Source: Larix kaempferi (taxonomy: Eukaryota; Streptophyta; Pinopsida; Pinales; Pinaceae). Taken from it: a DNA stretch of 64,000 nt. The notes beneath the pieces were generated by a model. It was not told the origin of the DNA and did not search any database. It saw only the letters and a program-made list of their open reading frames with translations. Shown here piece after piece: positions 45,106 through 57,000 of this stretch (positions within the stretch are counted from its first letter, which is position 1; every line of letters begins with the position of its first letter). The stretch is from assembly GCA_027924585.1 (NCBI GenBank), contig BSBM01000609.1:879501-943500 (forward strand). Reading direction: 5' to 3'. The translations under genes and the position numbers were made by a program.

Positions 45106-46504
45106 TTATATGGAATTTTTCACTTCAGCTCTGGATTGACATTGAATATTCAAAACTGGTTGTTCGGGCATCCGGGACAGTAGATTATTAAGTCCATTTA
45201 TTCCAAAATGGAACTTATGAGAGGGAGCTGTAGAAGCATTGGCAGGCATATTGGTATCGAAGGTTGGAGGAGGAGGACCAGTGAGAGATGAAGAGGCAGA
45301 TTCATGGGTTTCTGGCCTATTATAGGGAGCCATCATAGCCAGATATTTCGAAGCAAGAGCAGGAGGCATAAGATGAAATTGTGCTATAGTTTCTTTGACA
45401 TCTTCAAAATCTTCTTCATCTTGGCCAAAAGTGAATTCTGGTCTGTTATCTTCCTCAGAGAGACTTAACAACTCGAGAGAAAGACTCTTCGAGTGTTTAC
45501 GCTGGTGACCTTTTGATGCCAGTGAAAGGGTTGTTTGACTAACTGGTGTTACTTTCTTTTTTAGTTCTTGGGTTTTTGTCAGAAGTTCTCCCAAGACAGC
45601 TAGTCTTTTTTTTGTTTTGACTTGAGCCACATCTATAGCCAATTTTATCTCTACTGTATCATGAAGTAGATGATCAAGAAGATCTATTTTTACAGATAGA
45701 AGAGAGATCTTCTCTTTTTCTTCAGCCATTTCTTTTTTGATCTGGATGATATAAAAATCCATGTCATCCAGGTTTTGGGCAGTAAGCCTGTGCTGCAAGT
45801 TTCCATAATTTGCAAGCTTTATTTCATCAGACACAGTCTCCTCAGGGGTAGAAGACTTGAAAGGTAAAAATTCCTTTTTTATTTGGCCATCAGTAGAAAA
45901 TTGTCTAAATAGAGAGTCAAGAAGATTTCTTCCTGGAATGTAGGACCTTTGTCCTTGAGAGACAATTTCCATGCCTGCACCACTTATAGGTAATGAAGAG
46001 AACATACCAAGGGAAGGAGGGTCAAGAGTTTTATGATGTTGAATTCTTTGTACAATTTTGTGACAGGCAGGAGAATCAGAATGTTGGCCACGGTGCTCTG
46101 TATTGTGAAGACCAGTGTAAGAGGGCTTATCAGAGAAAGAAGCAGAACTGGCTTCAACTTGACGCCTTGCATTTTGGTAAGAGGCATTAGAGCAGGATCT
46201 GATGAGAGGAGGAGTAAACCTAGGAGTTGGTGTACCCTCAGGAAGACGGAAATAATTAGTAGAACGGTCAAAAGAAATAGGATGAGATGCAAATGAATGA
46301 GCTTGTTGTTCCATATTTATCAGCTCTTTATACTTAACTTCCCATTGTCTAGGATAGTTAATTCCTGTCCAGTCAAAAGTTACTGGAGTGGATTGTTTGG
46401 ATTTATCGCTTTCCACCACGCTGTGCAAGTGCGAACTATGATGGACTTTCGTCCGCAAGGGTGGAAGGGTATCATTGCCAAACTGGATTAAAACACATCT
46501 TTTG
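45106..46504 (-). pseudogene. Pararetroviral polyprotein, N-terminal region with coiled coil
   Basis: The open frame continues to the right into the gypsy LTR (to 46554), but only the part left of 46505 belongs to the virus. About 130 residues in the middle are charged and heptad-like (EMAEEKEKISLL, then LLTKTQELKKK), indicating a coiled coil. The stretch before it is Ser/Pro-rich. I cannot assign a movement-protein or virion-associated role with certainty; the position before the coat region is the only guide. Confidence 0.55.
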
Positions 46505-46868
46505 TGTAACATCCCGGAAAAATCGCAAAAATTTAAAACGTTTTTACGTGACAATAAATGCTATTTAATAAATGCGGAAATGGAACAATGCATGAAATGT
46601 TATCTTGTTGTATTAAATGCCATGCTGGTTTAATAAGTAAGGATTTGCGATGAATAGATTTCTGCTTAAGTCTTGATGTTATCCATATTTAGTTGTGTTG
46701 CTACACACCTCTACTGCTGTTGTCTATAAATGTTAAAACAACTGTTTGACTAATGTACTTTTGTTTGATTGATGAAGGGGCCCTTCCGATTCCCCGAGGA
46801 TTACTTAGCATTCGTGCTAAAGCATGTGAATTCGTACTTGTGACAAATTTACAGGTAAGAGATTAAAG

Positions 46869-47472
46869 TGTTGAGATATTGTAACTTCAAAGAATATTAT
46901 ATTTGTACTTTATTATTCCGGAGATGTTTCATTCCTCCGTGAAGATCTTATTGTATATCCGGAGATGTTTATTCCTCCGTCGGAATGTGGTAACTTGGGT
47001 TATTAGACTTCCCTAGTGGGGGTCGGCCCTATATATGTTATGTGGGTCAAAGGGTTATTAGACCACCCTAGAGGGGTCGGCCCAATCAGTTGTAGTGGGG
47101 TATTTAACCCATTGGTTAAATACGAGCCTACGTGTACCTGTGTAAAATACATGTCAGTGTAGTGTATAAATAGAGGAGGTGTGTTCCTCATTTGACACAC
47201 ACACTCACTTGAGAAAGGCGCACTTGTGGAGGAGAGGTCTGCTATGGTGGAGGAGGAGATCATATCTTTGGTTTGCATCTTTGTGTATTGCTGGTCATCT
47301 ATATTGAGGAAGCTTTACTGGGTTTTCTACCCCATGAGGGTTTCCCAGGATAAATCTGTGTCTCTTGTGTTTATGCTATGCTTGTTGTTTCTTCAGTGAT
47401 CTTGTATATGCTATTATTGTGAAATGGAATGTAATGATGCTATTTTCAGTCTTAGCATATTAAATATTAACA
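46869..47472 (+). repeat. 5' LTR of the non-autonomous copia derivative
   Basis: 604 bp, TGTTGAGATATTG to TATTAACA. A TATA box TATAAATAG is at 47165-47173. Two GGTCGGCCC blocks at about 47020-47083 each follow a GGTTATTAGAC motif. The last 130 bp contain GTTTTCTACCCCATGAGGG, conserved with the LTR at 3787. Confidence 0.95.
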
Positions 47473-47484
47473 TGGTATCAGAGC
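47473..47484 (+). promoter_or_regulatory. Primer-binding site of the non-autonomous copia derivative
   Basis: TGGTATCAGAGC follows the 5' LTR without a gap and matches the 3' end complement of initiator-Met tRNA. Confidence 0.93.
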
Positions 47485-50110
47485 TAACCTGAAGGAAGGC
47501 AAGGTATGGCACTTACGACACTTGCTTTACTTACGACAATTTGAAGGTTAGGGTTTTACATAGCAAAAACCAGTCATCGTGGAACTTTCGCTATAAATCC
47601 ATTTATGCAAAGTTTCAGGGTCTGAAAAGTTTACAGGTCGAAGATAACATCCCCAGGTACCTTGTGTCCAAAGGGCACCCTCAGATTCGTTGTACTTTAT
47701 GAGTTATGATCAGTACAAGTTAGGGTTTCTGCCTCTTCCAGATCTCAGTCAAAATCAGGTAACCTTGGAAAAAAGGTCATAACTTGGGCTAGGAAGCTCC
47801 AAATGAAATTTTGTAAAAAGTGACAGGTAGTACACAGACTGTACTATCTCAAGAAACTTTCTCAGAGGCCGAAGGTGAACCAGTGACACGTGGCACTCCG
47901 TACAAGTTCGCTATCCTGTTTTATCCCATAAACAGGTGACGTTGCGACACTTGGCATAACTCTCTCTCAGAGAGTCCAATTGAGGTCCGAACTGTCAGGA
48001 TAGAAAGATAACAGGGCGAGCTATCTCATGAAAAGTTTTCAGAGGCCGAAGGTCAAACAGTGACATGTGGCATGCCGTACAAGTTCGCTCTCCTGTTTTA
48101 TCCCATAAACAGGTCACGTTGCGACACTTGGCATAACTCTCTGTTAGAAAATCCAATTGAGGTCAGACCTATCAGGATGGAAAGATGACAAGTCAGGATA
48201 CTACAAAAAACGTTTTCAGACCCTGTGGAGTAAAAATTTCAGAGTTATAGCAGAAACAATCAGGTGCATATTTCTGTCAAAACAGAATTATTTTTGGAGC
48301 ACCTTTATTCATGGCTTCCGGAATTTAGGGTTTCGGAGAAAGTTAGAATTTTTGGAATCGGAATCCACGGCTGGAAGCTCCTCAGAAAAATAAGAGTTTA
48401 GAGCCTTGGATCAAACCTTTTGATTGAGCAAAAGGGTGGGCTTCATCAAACCCTAGTTCGAGATCCTGTCAAGAATATCTAGAAGTTTGAAAGGCAATTT
48501 TGAGGGGTCAATTTTTGGAGATTTCAAAATTGAAGTATGCTAGTTTGATCAGCTCAGCAAGACACATCCTTCCATTCATTCGGAAGTGTGAAAGTAAAAG
48601 ATTGAATTTTTAGGGTTTCTCTAGCAAACCCTAATCAAGCTCTAGATCAAGTTTAAGGGGGAGTTGAGTCTAAGGCCTTACATAAGAAGACTACAAGAAG
48701 TCTCGACAGGTATGACTTGAGGTTCAGGTATGTCTTGAAATCTGATTCTTGATTAAGTTCATAATGTGTTTGTCTTCATGTTATTTATTAGTACAATCTT
48801 GATTAATGTTAGAATTGTCTTATCACCCTAGTAATAGTATGAATGCATGTGAATGATCAAAGATATTCATTGATTAGGGCTATATGATTGTACTAATGCA
48901 TTATGGTGTTGTATGAGGTTGATGTCGTTTGCTAACAAGATACAGGTACATCACAAAAGACAAATCAAGCTCCTTAAAACATGACAACATGAAGACAAAG
49001 ACTCATCCATAATCTTTGTTCTACTTACGAGGTATGTATGACTTTGTTATATTATGCTTAACGTATGAGACATGCAGGTTCTAGCTCAGGATCTCTAAAT
49101 CATTGAAGAGATTGTTTAGGTATGTTGTACATAGCTAAGCAGATATACTAATCCAGGTATGTTTTCCTATGACAAGTTAGAATCTTACCTTAGGATCCCT
49201 TATATAAGTATACTTGGTATGATTGGTTATGCTTATTCATAAAGTTAGTAATCAAGGGTTTATGCATATTATGTCTCTTATCTTGATGATCTAATTAACC
49301 AGAAGAGTACTATGATCAAACAAGAATATGCAGAAGTAAAAGAAGACTTCCTTGAAACCTTGAATATTATCTATAATCATGACTATACATTTTCAAAGAT
49401 TATTTAGAACTAGAATGTTTTGATAATATTGAGAATATACTAATGAATGTATGTCTGTGTATGAGGATGACACTAGTGCACACTTGAGCATGTACAGTGG
49501 TACAGAATGAATAGAAGTTCAAAAGACATATAGAAGATCAAGCGGGAGGCAACCACACAAACATAAAAGATAAGTATTTGAGTTGTTATTTGAAATAGTA
49601 AATGATATTGCTTGTATGCATATTTGTATTCCTAGAATATATCATGCTGAGTGTAAACATTCATAGAGCATTGAACAGTATACTACTAATATGCATATGA
49701 TTGGTAAGTTGGACAAACATTCCATTGTTGCTTGTCTAGAATGAAACCTCTTTGCTGACATGCTGAGAGTTGTGCACACTCTCAATAGTATGTTCTGGTA
49801 GAGATGGAAGGCATCTAGATAGCCACTGTATGCATACAGGATATGGGAAAATGTTGTGCCAAAGTATTGGTCAAAATAGTTACATAACTATGTAAATGAT
49901 ATATGTATGCATAATAGGTTATCATGTCAATATGATTTGATGATTATGAAGTATTACTAATCATGTACTTAATTTTTATTTGTAGGAAAGATCATGATGA
50001 ATGATGAACACTGAACAAGCAATGGATGTTCAAACAAAAGGATTTACAAATCAAACACACTATAGAAGACTTGTGAGAATCATGATAAGATGTTTGCTCC
50101 AAGTGGCTAG
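47485..50110 (+). other. Leader and non-coding body of the derivative
   Basis: No gag can be recognised. A roughly 175-bp unit (CAGAGGCCGAAGGT, then CTGTTTTATCCCATAAACAG) is present twice at about 47850-48200. The piece CTGTTTTATCCCATAAACAG is itself an inverted repeat. Several AGGTATG motifs (48707, 48729, 49030 and others) resemble splice donors, but no exon follows that I can read. Confidence 0.5.
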
Positions 50111-50424
50111 ATAAGACCATTCTCTTAATGGTGTAATTAAAGAAGAAGTGTGAATCAGGTTCTATATGGGTACCCAGGATCGATAATCAATTGATGAGCT
50201 TAATGATCACCATGGGTGATGAGGATCTCAACCTTTGCTACAAGGTTGAATATTGTTTCTATACACAGACGATATGGTGCAGAAAGGATCCAAAAGTTTG
50301 AATTTGTAACAATGTACTAACCAAACCTCTACCGATCCAATGTACTAACCAAACCTCTACCTCAAGTAAAGTTTTCTGAGACAAACTTAATATAGTTCAG
50401 AAGGACCCTCCTCGAAAGGGGGAG
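50111..50424 (+). pseudogene. Deletion-scarred copia pol remnant and PPT1
   Basis: CTTAATGGTGTAATTAAAGA (around 50130) matches the TTTCTGAATGGTGTAATTGAAG of the intact RT at about 395. Within 250 bp the sequence has jumped to the RNase H end (ACTAACCAAACCTCTACCTC, present one and a half times) and to GACCCTCCTCGAAAGGGGGAG. About 1 kb of RT and RNase H is missing. The remnant proves descent from a coding copia element of the same family. Confidence 0.8.
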
Positions 50425-50547
50425 TGATGTGATAACTCATGATGAGATTGCCTGCATCGACAGTGAGGTCGATAATGAGGATACCTATATTAGTGATGCT
50501 GACAAAGAGGTTGGTGGATGGTCCTTAGATAGGGTCAAAGGTGACAA

Positions 50548-50957
50548 GGGGATTGCATCATCCTTGAACATATGTTCTAAAGAGAGCCGTAGACATATGT
50601 CTTCGAGAATGAAGTCCTTGGTGGACATGATAGGATTGCATCATCCTCAAGAGAGCCGTAGACGTATGTCTTCGAGAATGAAGTTCTTGGTGAACATGTG
50701 AGGGGATTGGATCATCCCTGGACTTCAGTCCTAAAGAAGAGCCGTAGACGTATGTCTTCGAGAATGAAGTTTTTGGTGAACATGTGAGGGGATTGGATCA
50801 TCCATGGACTTCAGTCCGAAAGAAGAGCCGTAGACGTATGTCTTCGAGAATGGAGTTCTTGGTGAACATGTGAGGGGATTGGATCATCCCTGGACTTCAG
50901 TCCGAAAGAAGAGCCGTAGATGTATGTCTTCGAGAATGAAGTCCTTGGTGGACGGTT
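50548..50957 (+). repeat. 86-bp tandem repeat array
   Basis: Units start GGGGATTGGATCATCC at 50702, 50788 and 50874 (86 bp), with two more degraded units before them at about 50548 and 50628. The same unit type is the 87-bp array of the first element (AGAGCCGTAGACGT and TTCGAGAATGAAGT blocks). Confidence 0.88.
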
Positions 50958-51386
50958 GAGGATTAAGTCATCCTTGGACGTAGTCCTAAATGTATAGTTG
51001 AGGATTAAGTCATCCTTGGATGTGGTCCTAAATGTACGATTGAGGATTAAGTCATCCTTGGACGTAGGTCCTAAATGTACGGTTGAGGATTAAGTCATCC
51101 TTGGACGTAGGTCCTAAATGTACGGTTGAGGATTAAGTCATCCTTGGACGTAGGTCCTAAATGTACGGTTGAGGATTAAGTCATCCTTGGACGTGGTCCT
51201 AAATGTACGGTTGAGGATTAAGTCATCCTTGGACGTAGGTCCTAAATGTACGGTTGAGGATTAAGTCATCCTTGGACGTAGGTCCTAAATGTACGGTTGA
51301 GGATTAAGTCATCCTTGGACGTAGGTCCTAAATGTACGGTTGAGGATTAAGTCATCCTTGGACGTTGGTCCTAAATGTACGGTTGT
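50958..51386 (+). repeat. 43-bp tandem repeat array
   Basis: About ten units of GAGGATTAAGTCATCCTTGG and the following 23 bases have a 43-bp period (for example 51061 and 51104). They keep the TCATCC, TTGGAC and TCCTAAA core of the 86-bp unit. No counterpart exists in the first element. Confidence 0.9.
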
Positions 51387-51800
51387 GGATTAAATCATCC
51401 TTGGACAGTAAATCCAGTAATTCCGAAAGGAAGGATAGTCCTAAATGAATTGAGTGGATTAAATCATCCTTGGACAGTAAATCCAGTAATTCCGAAAGGA
51501 AGGATAGTCCTAAATGAATTGAGTGGATTAAATCATCCTTGGACAGTAAATCCAGTAATTCCGAAAGGAAGGATAGTCCTAAATGAATTGAGTGGATTAA
51601 ATCATCCTTGGACAGTAAATCCAGTAATTCCGAAAGGAAGGATAGTCCTAAATGAATTGAGTGGATTAAATCATCCTTGGACAGTAAATCCAGTAATTCC
51701 GAAAGGAAGGATAGTCCTAAATGAATTGAGTGGATTAAATCATCCTTGGACAGTAAATCCAGTAATTCCGAAAGGAAGGATAGTCCTAAATGAATTGAGT
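51387..51800 (+). repeat. 69-bp tandem repeat array, six almost identical units
   Basis: GGATTAAATCATCCTTGGAC starts at 51387, 51456, 51525, 51594, 51663 and 51732. The units are identical by eye. With 69 bp (23 codons) the array is open in one frame, giving a 23-residue peptide repeat (HPWTVNPVIPKGRIVLNELS part). I see no sign that it is translated. Confidence 0.93.
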
Positions 51801-52640
51801 GGACTAATCATCCTGTAAATAGATTGGGATTGCCTCATCCCTAGACATGGTGAGATGTCTTAAACTGATAAGGACTAATCATCCTGTAAATAGATTGGGA
51901 TTGCCTCGTCCCTAGACATGGTGAGATGTCTTAAAGTGATAACGACTAATTATCCTGTAAATAGGTTGGGATTGCCTCGTCCCTAGACATGGTGAGATGT
52001 CTTAAAGTGATAAGGACTAATCATCCTGTAAATAGATTGGGATTGCCTCGACATGGTGAGATGTCTTAAAGTGATAAGGACTAATCATCCTGTAAATAGG
52101 TTGGGATTGCCTCGTCCCTAGACATGGTGAGATGTCTTAAAGTGATAAGGACTAATCATCCTGTAAATAGATTGGGATTGCCTAGACATGGTGAGATGTC
52201 TTAAAATGATAAGGACTAATCATCCTGTAAATAGATTGGGATTGCCTCGTCCCTAGACATGGTCAGATGTCTTAAAGTGATAAGGACTAATCATCCTGTA
52301 AATAGGTTGGGATTGCCTCATCCCTAGACATGGTGAGATGTCTTAATGTGATAAGGACTAATCATCCTGTAAATAGATTGGGATTGCCTCGACATGGTGA
52401 GATGTCTTAAAGTGATAAGGACTAATCATCCAGTAAATAGATTGGGATTGCCTCGTCCCTAGACATGGTGAGGTGTCTTAAAGTGATAAGGATTGATCAT
52501 CCTATAAGTTGATCTGGATTGCATCATCCATGGACATGAGAGTTGTCTTAAACTGAGAGGGACTGATCATCCCGTAAGCGGATTAGGATTGTATCATCCT
52601 TGGACCTATGTCCTAAAGTGAGAGGGATTGATCATCCCGT
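51801..52640 (+). repeat. 71-bp tandem repeat array
   Basis: GGACTAATCATCCTGTAAAT recurs about every 71 bp (51801, 51872, and so on) for about ten units; some units lack the 9-10 bases CGTCCCTAG and are shorter. The last two or three units (52490-52640) are diverged. Confidence 0.9.
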
Positions 52641-52667
52641 AATTGGATCTTGTGTGTTGTAGGGTAT

Positions 52668-52925
52668 GCTGCTATTGTGTATACTTGTATTGATGAGGAT
52701 ACTTGTATTGATGATATGTATACTTGTATTGATAAGGATACTTGTATTGATGATGTGTATACTTGTATTGATGAGGATACTTGTATTGATGATGTGTATA
52801 CTTGTATTGATGAGGATACTTGTATTGATGATGTGTATACTTGTATTGATGAGGATACTTGTATTGATGATGTGTATACTTGTATTGATGAGGATACTTG
52901 TATTAATGATATTTATACTTGTAGT
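52668..52925 (+). repeat. 36-bp tandem repeat array
   Basis: GTGTATACTTGTATTGATGA plus 16 bases repeats with a 36-bp period (52755 and 52791) about seven times. It is the counterpart of the 38-bp array at 2876-3262. Confidence 0.9.
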
Positions 52926-52929
52926 GATG

Positions 52930-53215
52930 ATGTTGTTGATCGTGATGATCTAGATGACGATGCTGCTGATCGTGATGATCTAGATGACGATGTTGCTGAT
53001 CGTGTGATGACGATGCTGATGATCGTGTGATGACGATGCTGATGATCGTGTGATGACGATGCTGATGTTCGTGTGATGACGATGCTGATGATCGTGAGAT
53101 GATGATGCTGATGATCGTGAGATGACGATGCTGATGATCGTGTGATGACGATGCTGATGATCGTGAGATGATGATGCTGATGATCGTGTGATGATGATAA
53201 TCGTGAGGATCCAGA
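52930..53215 (+). repeat. 23-bp tandem repeat array
   Basis: CGTGTGATGACGATGCTGAT plus three bases has a 23-bp period (53001 and 53024), about twelve units, some with GTGAG for GTGTG. It has the same unit length and nearly the same sequence as the array at 3322-3645. Confidence 0.9.
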
Positions 53216-53301
53216 TGATGATATTGTTGTAGCTGTTCAAGTGCTACAGAAGATAAAGACTCAATACTGAAGATGTCGATGTTCCAGTATTGAAGATGTT
53301 C

Positions 53302-53428
53302 CAGTAACTGCTTGAGTTACTGATGATGTTGAGAAAGCTTCCAATGATTTATAGATGTATCATGTATGATGTTGATGACTCCTTGCTCGTGCAGATGTTG
53401 TTATAATATCCTTCTCGTTAAGGGGGAG
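53302..53428 (+). promoter_or_regulatory. Conserved hairpin block and PPT2 of the derivative
   Basis: CAGTAACT (53302-53309) and AGTTACTG (53315-53322) form a stem as at 3660-3680. The block then matches the first element nearly base for base (AGCTTCCAATGATTTATAGA and others) to AAGGGGGAG at 53420-53428, followed by the LTR. Confidence 0.78.
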
Positions 53429-54032
53429 TGTTGAGATATTGTAACTTCAAAGAATATTATATTTGTACTTTATTATTCCGGAGATGTTTCATTCCTCCGT
53501 GAAGATCTTATTGTATATCCGGAGATGTTTATTCCTCCGTCGAAATGTGGTAACTCGGGTTATTAGACTTCCCTAGTGGGGGTCGGCCCTATATATGTTA
53601 TGTGGGTCAAAGGGTTATTAGACCACCCTAGAGGGGTCGGCCCAATCAGTTGTAGTGGGGTATTTAACCCATTGGTTAAATACGAGCCTACGTGTACCTG
53701 TGTAAAATACATGTCAGTGTAGTGTATAAATAGAGGAGGTGTGTTCCTCATTTGACACACGCACTCACTTGAGAAAGGCGCACTTGTGGAGGAGAGGTCT
53801 GCTATGGTGGAGGAGGAGATCATATCTTTGGTTTGCATCTTTGTGTATTGCTGGTCATCTATATTGAGGAAGCTTTACTGGGTTTTCTACCCCATGAGGG
53901 TTTCCCAGGATAAATCTGTGTCTCTTGTGTTTATGCTATGCTTGTTGTTTCTTCAGTGATCTTGTATATGCTATTATTGTGAAATGGAATGTAATGCTGC
54001 TATTTTCAGTCTTAGCATATTAAATATTAACA
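53429..54032 (+). repeat. 3' LTR of the non-autonomous copia derivative
   Basis: 604 bp, with a TATA box at 53725-53733. It differs from the 5' LTR at four positions seen by eye (GGAATG/GAAATG, CTTGGG/CTCGGG, CACACA/CACGCA, ATGATG/ATGCTG). TAAAG follows at 54033-54037. Confidence 0.95.
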
Positions 54033-57000
54033 TAAAGTTTGCGACAAGTAATCAACAGTTTATCAAAGAAGATCTATATTGTTCGTATCGCAGTGTTGTA
54101 CCCAGATTCATTTGGTTTCCGTTCATGTTGTCTGTATGTAAAAGCCTACCTTCTACCTCCGTGGCAAAATTGTGGAAATTCCATGTACAACTGTTTGTTA
54201 ACTTGTTTTAGGGTCTATAACCTGCGATGGTATTGTTGGTATGAAATGTTCCTCTTTCATCATGCATTATAATGTGTGTATGTGTATGTCTAAATCCGTT
54301 CACAATGTATGGCTCTATGGTTTGTTTCAAGTGTTTACAGGATTGTTATCTAACCCTTGCAAATAGAGTTTGTTGCCATTTTAACAACTATCACATTTAT
54401 GTAATGTGAGTTTTGTGCATTGTGATACCCTATGTGACACTTATGCGATACTATATGCACATCATGATTTCTATTTTATGCTACACCCTTTGAATCTTAA
54501 TGATTATTTTGCAAAAGATATGAGTTACATGCAAACCCTATTATCTATGTGCAACAATATGAATTATGTGCATTATGTGTGACCATATGAACACTATGGG
54601 TTACTATACTACCTATTTGATAATATGCAAATATTGCAATACTATATGATAGATGAAATCTATGCAACTATATGTAATATGGAATATGTGCAACTATGTG
54701 ATCATACGTTGCTATAAGAACTATGGAACTATTCTATCCAACTTTGTACAATGTATTGTGACAAGGTGTAATCTTTCGACTATACCATATGCAAATCTAA
54801 TGTAATGATTAACGTGATGTGAACGTTGATATGCACTACAGGTTGGCAGCTATAATTGTAACCTGGGCAATGAATGCACACAACTACCAAGGAAATGGAG
54901 TTCCAATGTGGAACTGCTTAGTGTGCTCAACCATGTGCTACCACCATGATTAAAGCTCATAATGTGTTGAAGTGTAGGCATACATTTTCACTTGTTGATG
55001 AACTGGCTCCACCATGGCTCCATCGTGGGAATTGTAATGATGTAACAATTAATAGGGTAGATGTCTTGGGATTTCGTGATTCCATCTAATGATCTACACC
55101 GTCGATCTGGTGAGGGTTTCAATGCAAGTGATTAAACCTATCTTTGTTGCGTATTGTTGAGTTTATTGTGTTCAAGTCTTTTGGTAGTGGTGGCTCTGCG
55201 CGACCGACATGATGAGGAATTTTAGCCTCGTTATTCTGCCTATAGAAGCGTTGTTTTTGAGTTTTGAACTTGTAACCTCGGAAATTTATAGAGGCGAGCT
55301 CTCAGTCCTTCATGGAGTAGTTACTTGTTTAAGTTATCAGTTGGGTTTGTAAGCTCTATGAGGTTCGATCGTCAGACCTGTTATGGTTCTTGGAATTCGA
55401 TTTGGATGTGAAACCAACCCTTCATTATGGTTGTTCCAGGTTTTGACATTGTTGAGGATTGATGGTTTTGATGTTGACTCCGGTTACTCCAGCATTTATC
55501 GAAGTAGGGTTTCATTGCAGTTGCAAAATACTTGGCATTCGTTGCTACTACGGATAGCATTTTGAAAGGTAATGTAATCAATTTCCTCCACTGTAATATT
55601 TATACAAGGTGCTATCAGTTAATGGAATTTCGATGCTGAAGCCTTTTCGTTTAGATACTGTTTTAACCACCTTGTAATTTTATTGTAGGTGTAACTATGC
55701 AATGGCTCCTCGAATCTGGCGTTGAAGTTTGGAATAGCTATACCAACCGGTAAGCCTCGGCATTTGTCTTGAGACCCTGTGTAGATGAAGGAGATGGCTG
55801 ACTGGTGTGATGTCTGTTTGTTTTTGTTTTAACTTAGAGAGTTTTGTAATTTGTAGGGATAGGGTTTTGTAAACCTTTTTTTTTAAAAGATGTATGGGTA
55901 GGCTATGCGTCGACCCATAAGGCAACCACCGTGTTTCATTGTGAAAAGTAGATCCTATAGGTTAAGTTTTTGAACTCTGTCAAGTTGGAAGAATGTTTAT
56001 AACCCATATCGCTATAGTTGTGTGTTTTCGTCGATTTTGGGCTTGGCTTGCAAACACAATCTGTAACTCGTCAATGATATGAGAATAAGCAATGTTTTGG
56101 AAACCTTTGTGTTTATCTTGGTTATCGATCGATGAGTGAATGTTTTTGTGAAACAATAATACGAATATTTGTTTTATTAGAACAATGGATAAATGAAATT
56201 GTTGATAAGGCTTACGGCCTGTATATGCTTCGTTTTGTTTATAATACTGTTCCTGCGTCTTAAAGAAAAATACGAAAGTAATTCCAGTGTTAGGGTTTAG
56301 CCTTTGTTTTGGAAAATAAAGCTTAAGAATGCTTTTAGTTGAGGTCTCGGCAATAAGCCTCTGTTCACTAAAAATGTTTGGAAATCTCCTACAGTCATTT
56401 TGAAAGTTAAATCTTAACTACTTGATCTACAGGCATGTTTAAGGTGTAAGTGTTTGGTTTTTGTCTTTGATCTTGTTATGAAAATGACAGTAGAGCTTGC
56501 CTGTCTTGACACTTCTGTCTGAAATGGTGTGTCTAATGTTTAAAAGAATTGGACATCAGAATGTTAATCAAACTGATAATATTAACCAGGTCTTCTACTA
56601 TGAATTGTTGATATTACATCTTGATCATGTTTACATGGTAATGTTTTTATAGGGAAAGAGAAACAAAGCTAAACTTCTTGTTGAAATGGAAATGTTTACT
56701 ATAACTAGTGATTGATAACTCTGTTTAGGGTTTTGTCAGAAATAACAAATACCTTGATTTTCACTGCGTGAATATGATATAAATAAATGTATGAATGTGA
56801 GCATGAAATAAAAGGAAATACTTGATGTTTGTAGAAGAATAAAATTCTGCTATATTTTGAAAGTAAATATTTATTTATCGTAGTGTTAACAAGAACATCT
56901 TAACTGCTGAGTATGGATAAAATAATCCTATACTGTCAGAACATAAATATAATTACTTTGAAAATAGAGACATTTATAAACAGAAATATTGTATATAAAC

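Larger units (their letters stand above)
41600..46504 (-). mobile_element. Degenerate endogenous pararetrovirus (Caulimoviridae-like)
   Basis: On the minus strand, in order, there are a coiled-coil-bearing N-terminal region, a coat-protein-like region with a CCHC zinc finger, an aspartic protease, a reverse transcriptase and an RNase H. This is the order of Caulimoviridae polyproteins, and no integrase and no LTR of its own is found. The RT and RNase H motifs are of the caulimovirus kind, not the Ty3/gypsy or copia kind. Several frame changes and stops are present, and catalytic residues are lost. At 46504 it is cut by the LTR of the gypsy element, so its upstream part should lie beyond the right edge of the window. 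Confidence 0.8.
46869..54032 (+). mobile_element. Non-autonomous copia derivative with tandem-repeat domain, recent insertion
   Basis: Identical-length LTRs (604 bp) lie at 46869-47472 and 53429-54032 and differ at about four positions. TAAAG is duplicated at 46864-46868 and 54033-54037. The primer site (47473) and PPT2 (53420-53428) are in the right places. There is no gag or complete pol. At 50115-50155 a trace of the RT block matching DNA 390-425 of the first element is followed almost at once by the RNase H end and PPT1 (50415-50424). Thus most of pol was deleted. After PPT1 come six tandem arrays in an order like that of the first element. It must rely on proteins from a full-length relative. 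Confidence 0.93.

Noticed and set aside
47003-47278. 91-residue minus-strand frame, identical at 53563-53838
   Set aside because: The identity comes from the two LTRs; no function is suggested by the sequence.
51375-51818. Open frame with six identical 23-residue repeats
   Set aside because: The array unit is 69 bp; there is no start context, no flanking coding sense, and no equivalent in the related element.
50548-52640. Regular direct repeats resembling a CRISPR array
   Set aside because: Units are head to tail without unique spacers, unit lengths change along the tract, and the tract lies inside a plant LTR element.
52650-53240. Cys/Ile/Asp-rich and Ser/His-rich open frames
   Set aside because: Products of the 36-bp and 23-bp arrays.
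53984-54272. Open frames repeated at 63352-63546
   Set aside because: They lie in the two LTR copies of the gypsy element and differ by stops; shared only because the LTR is shared.
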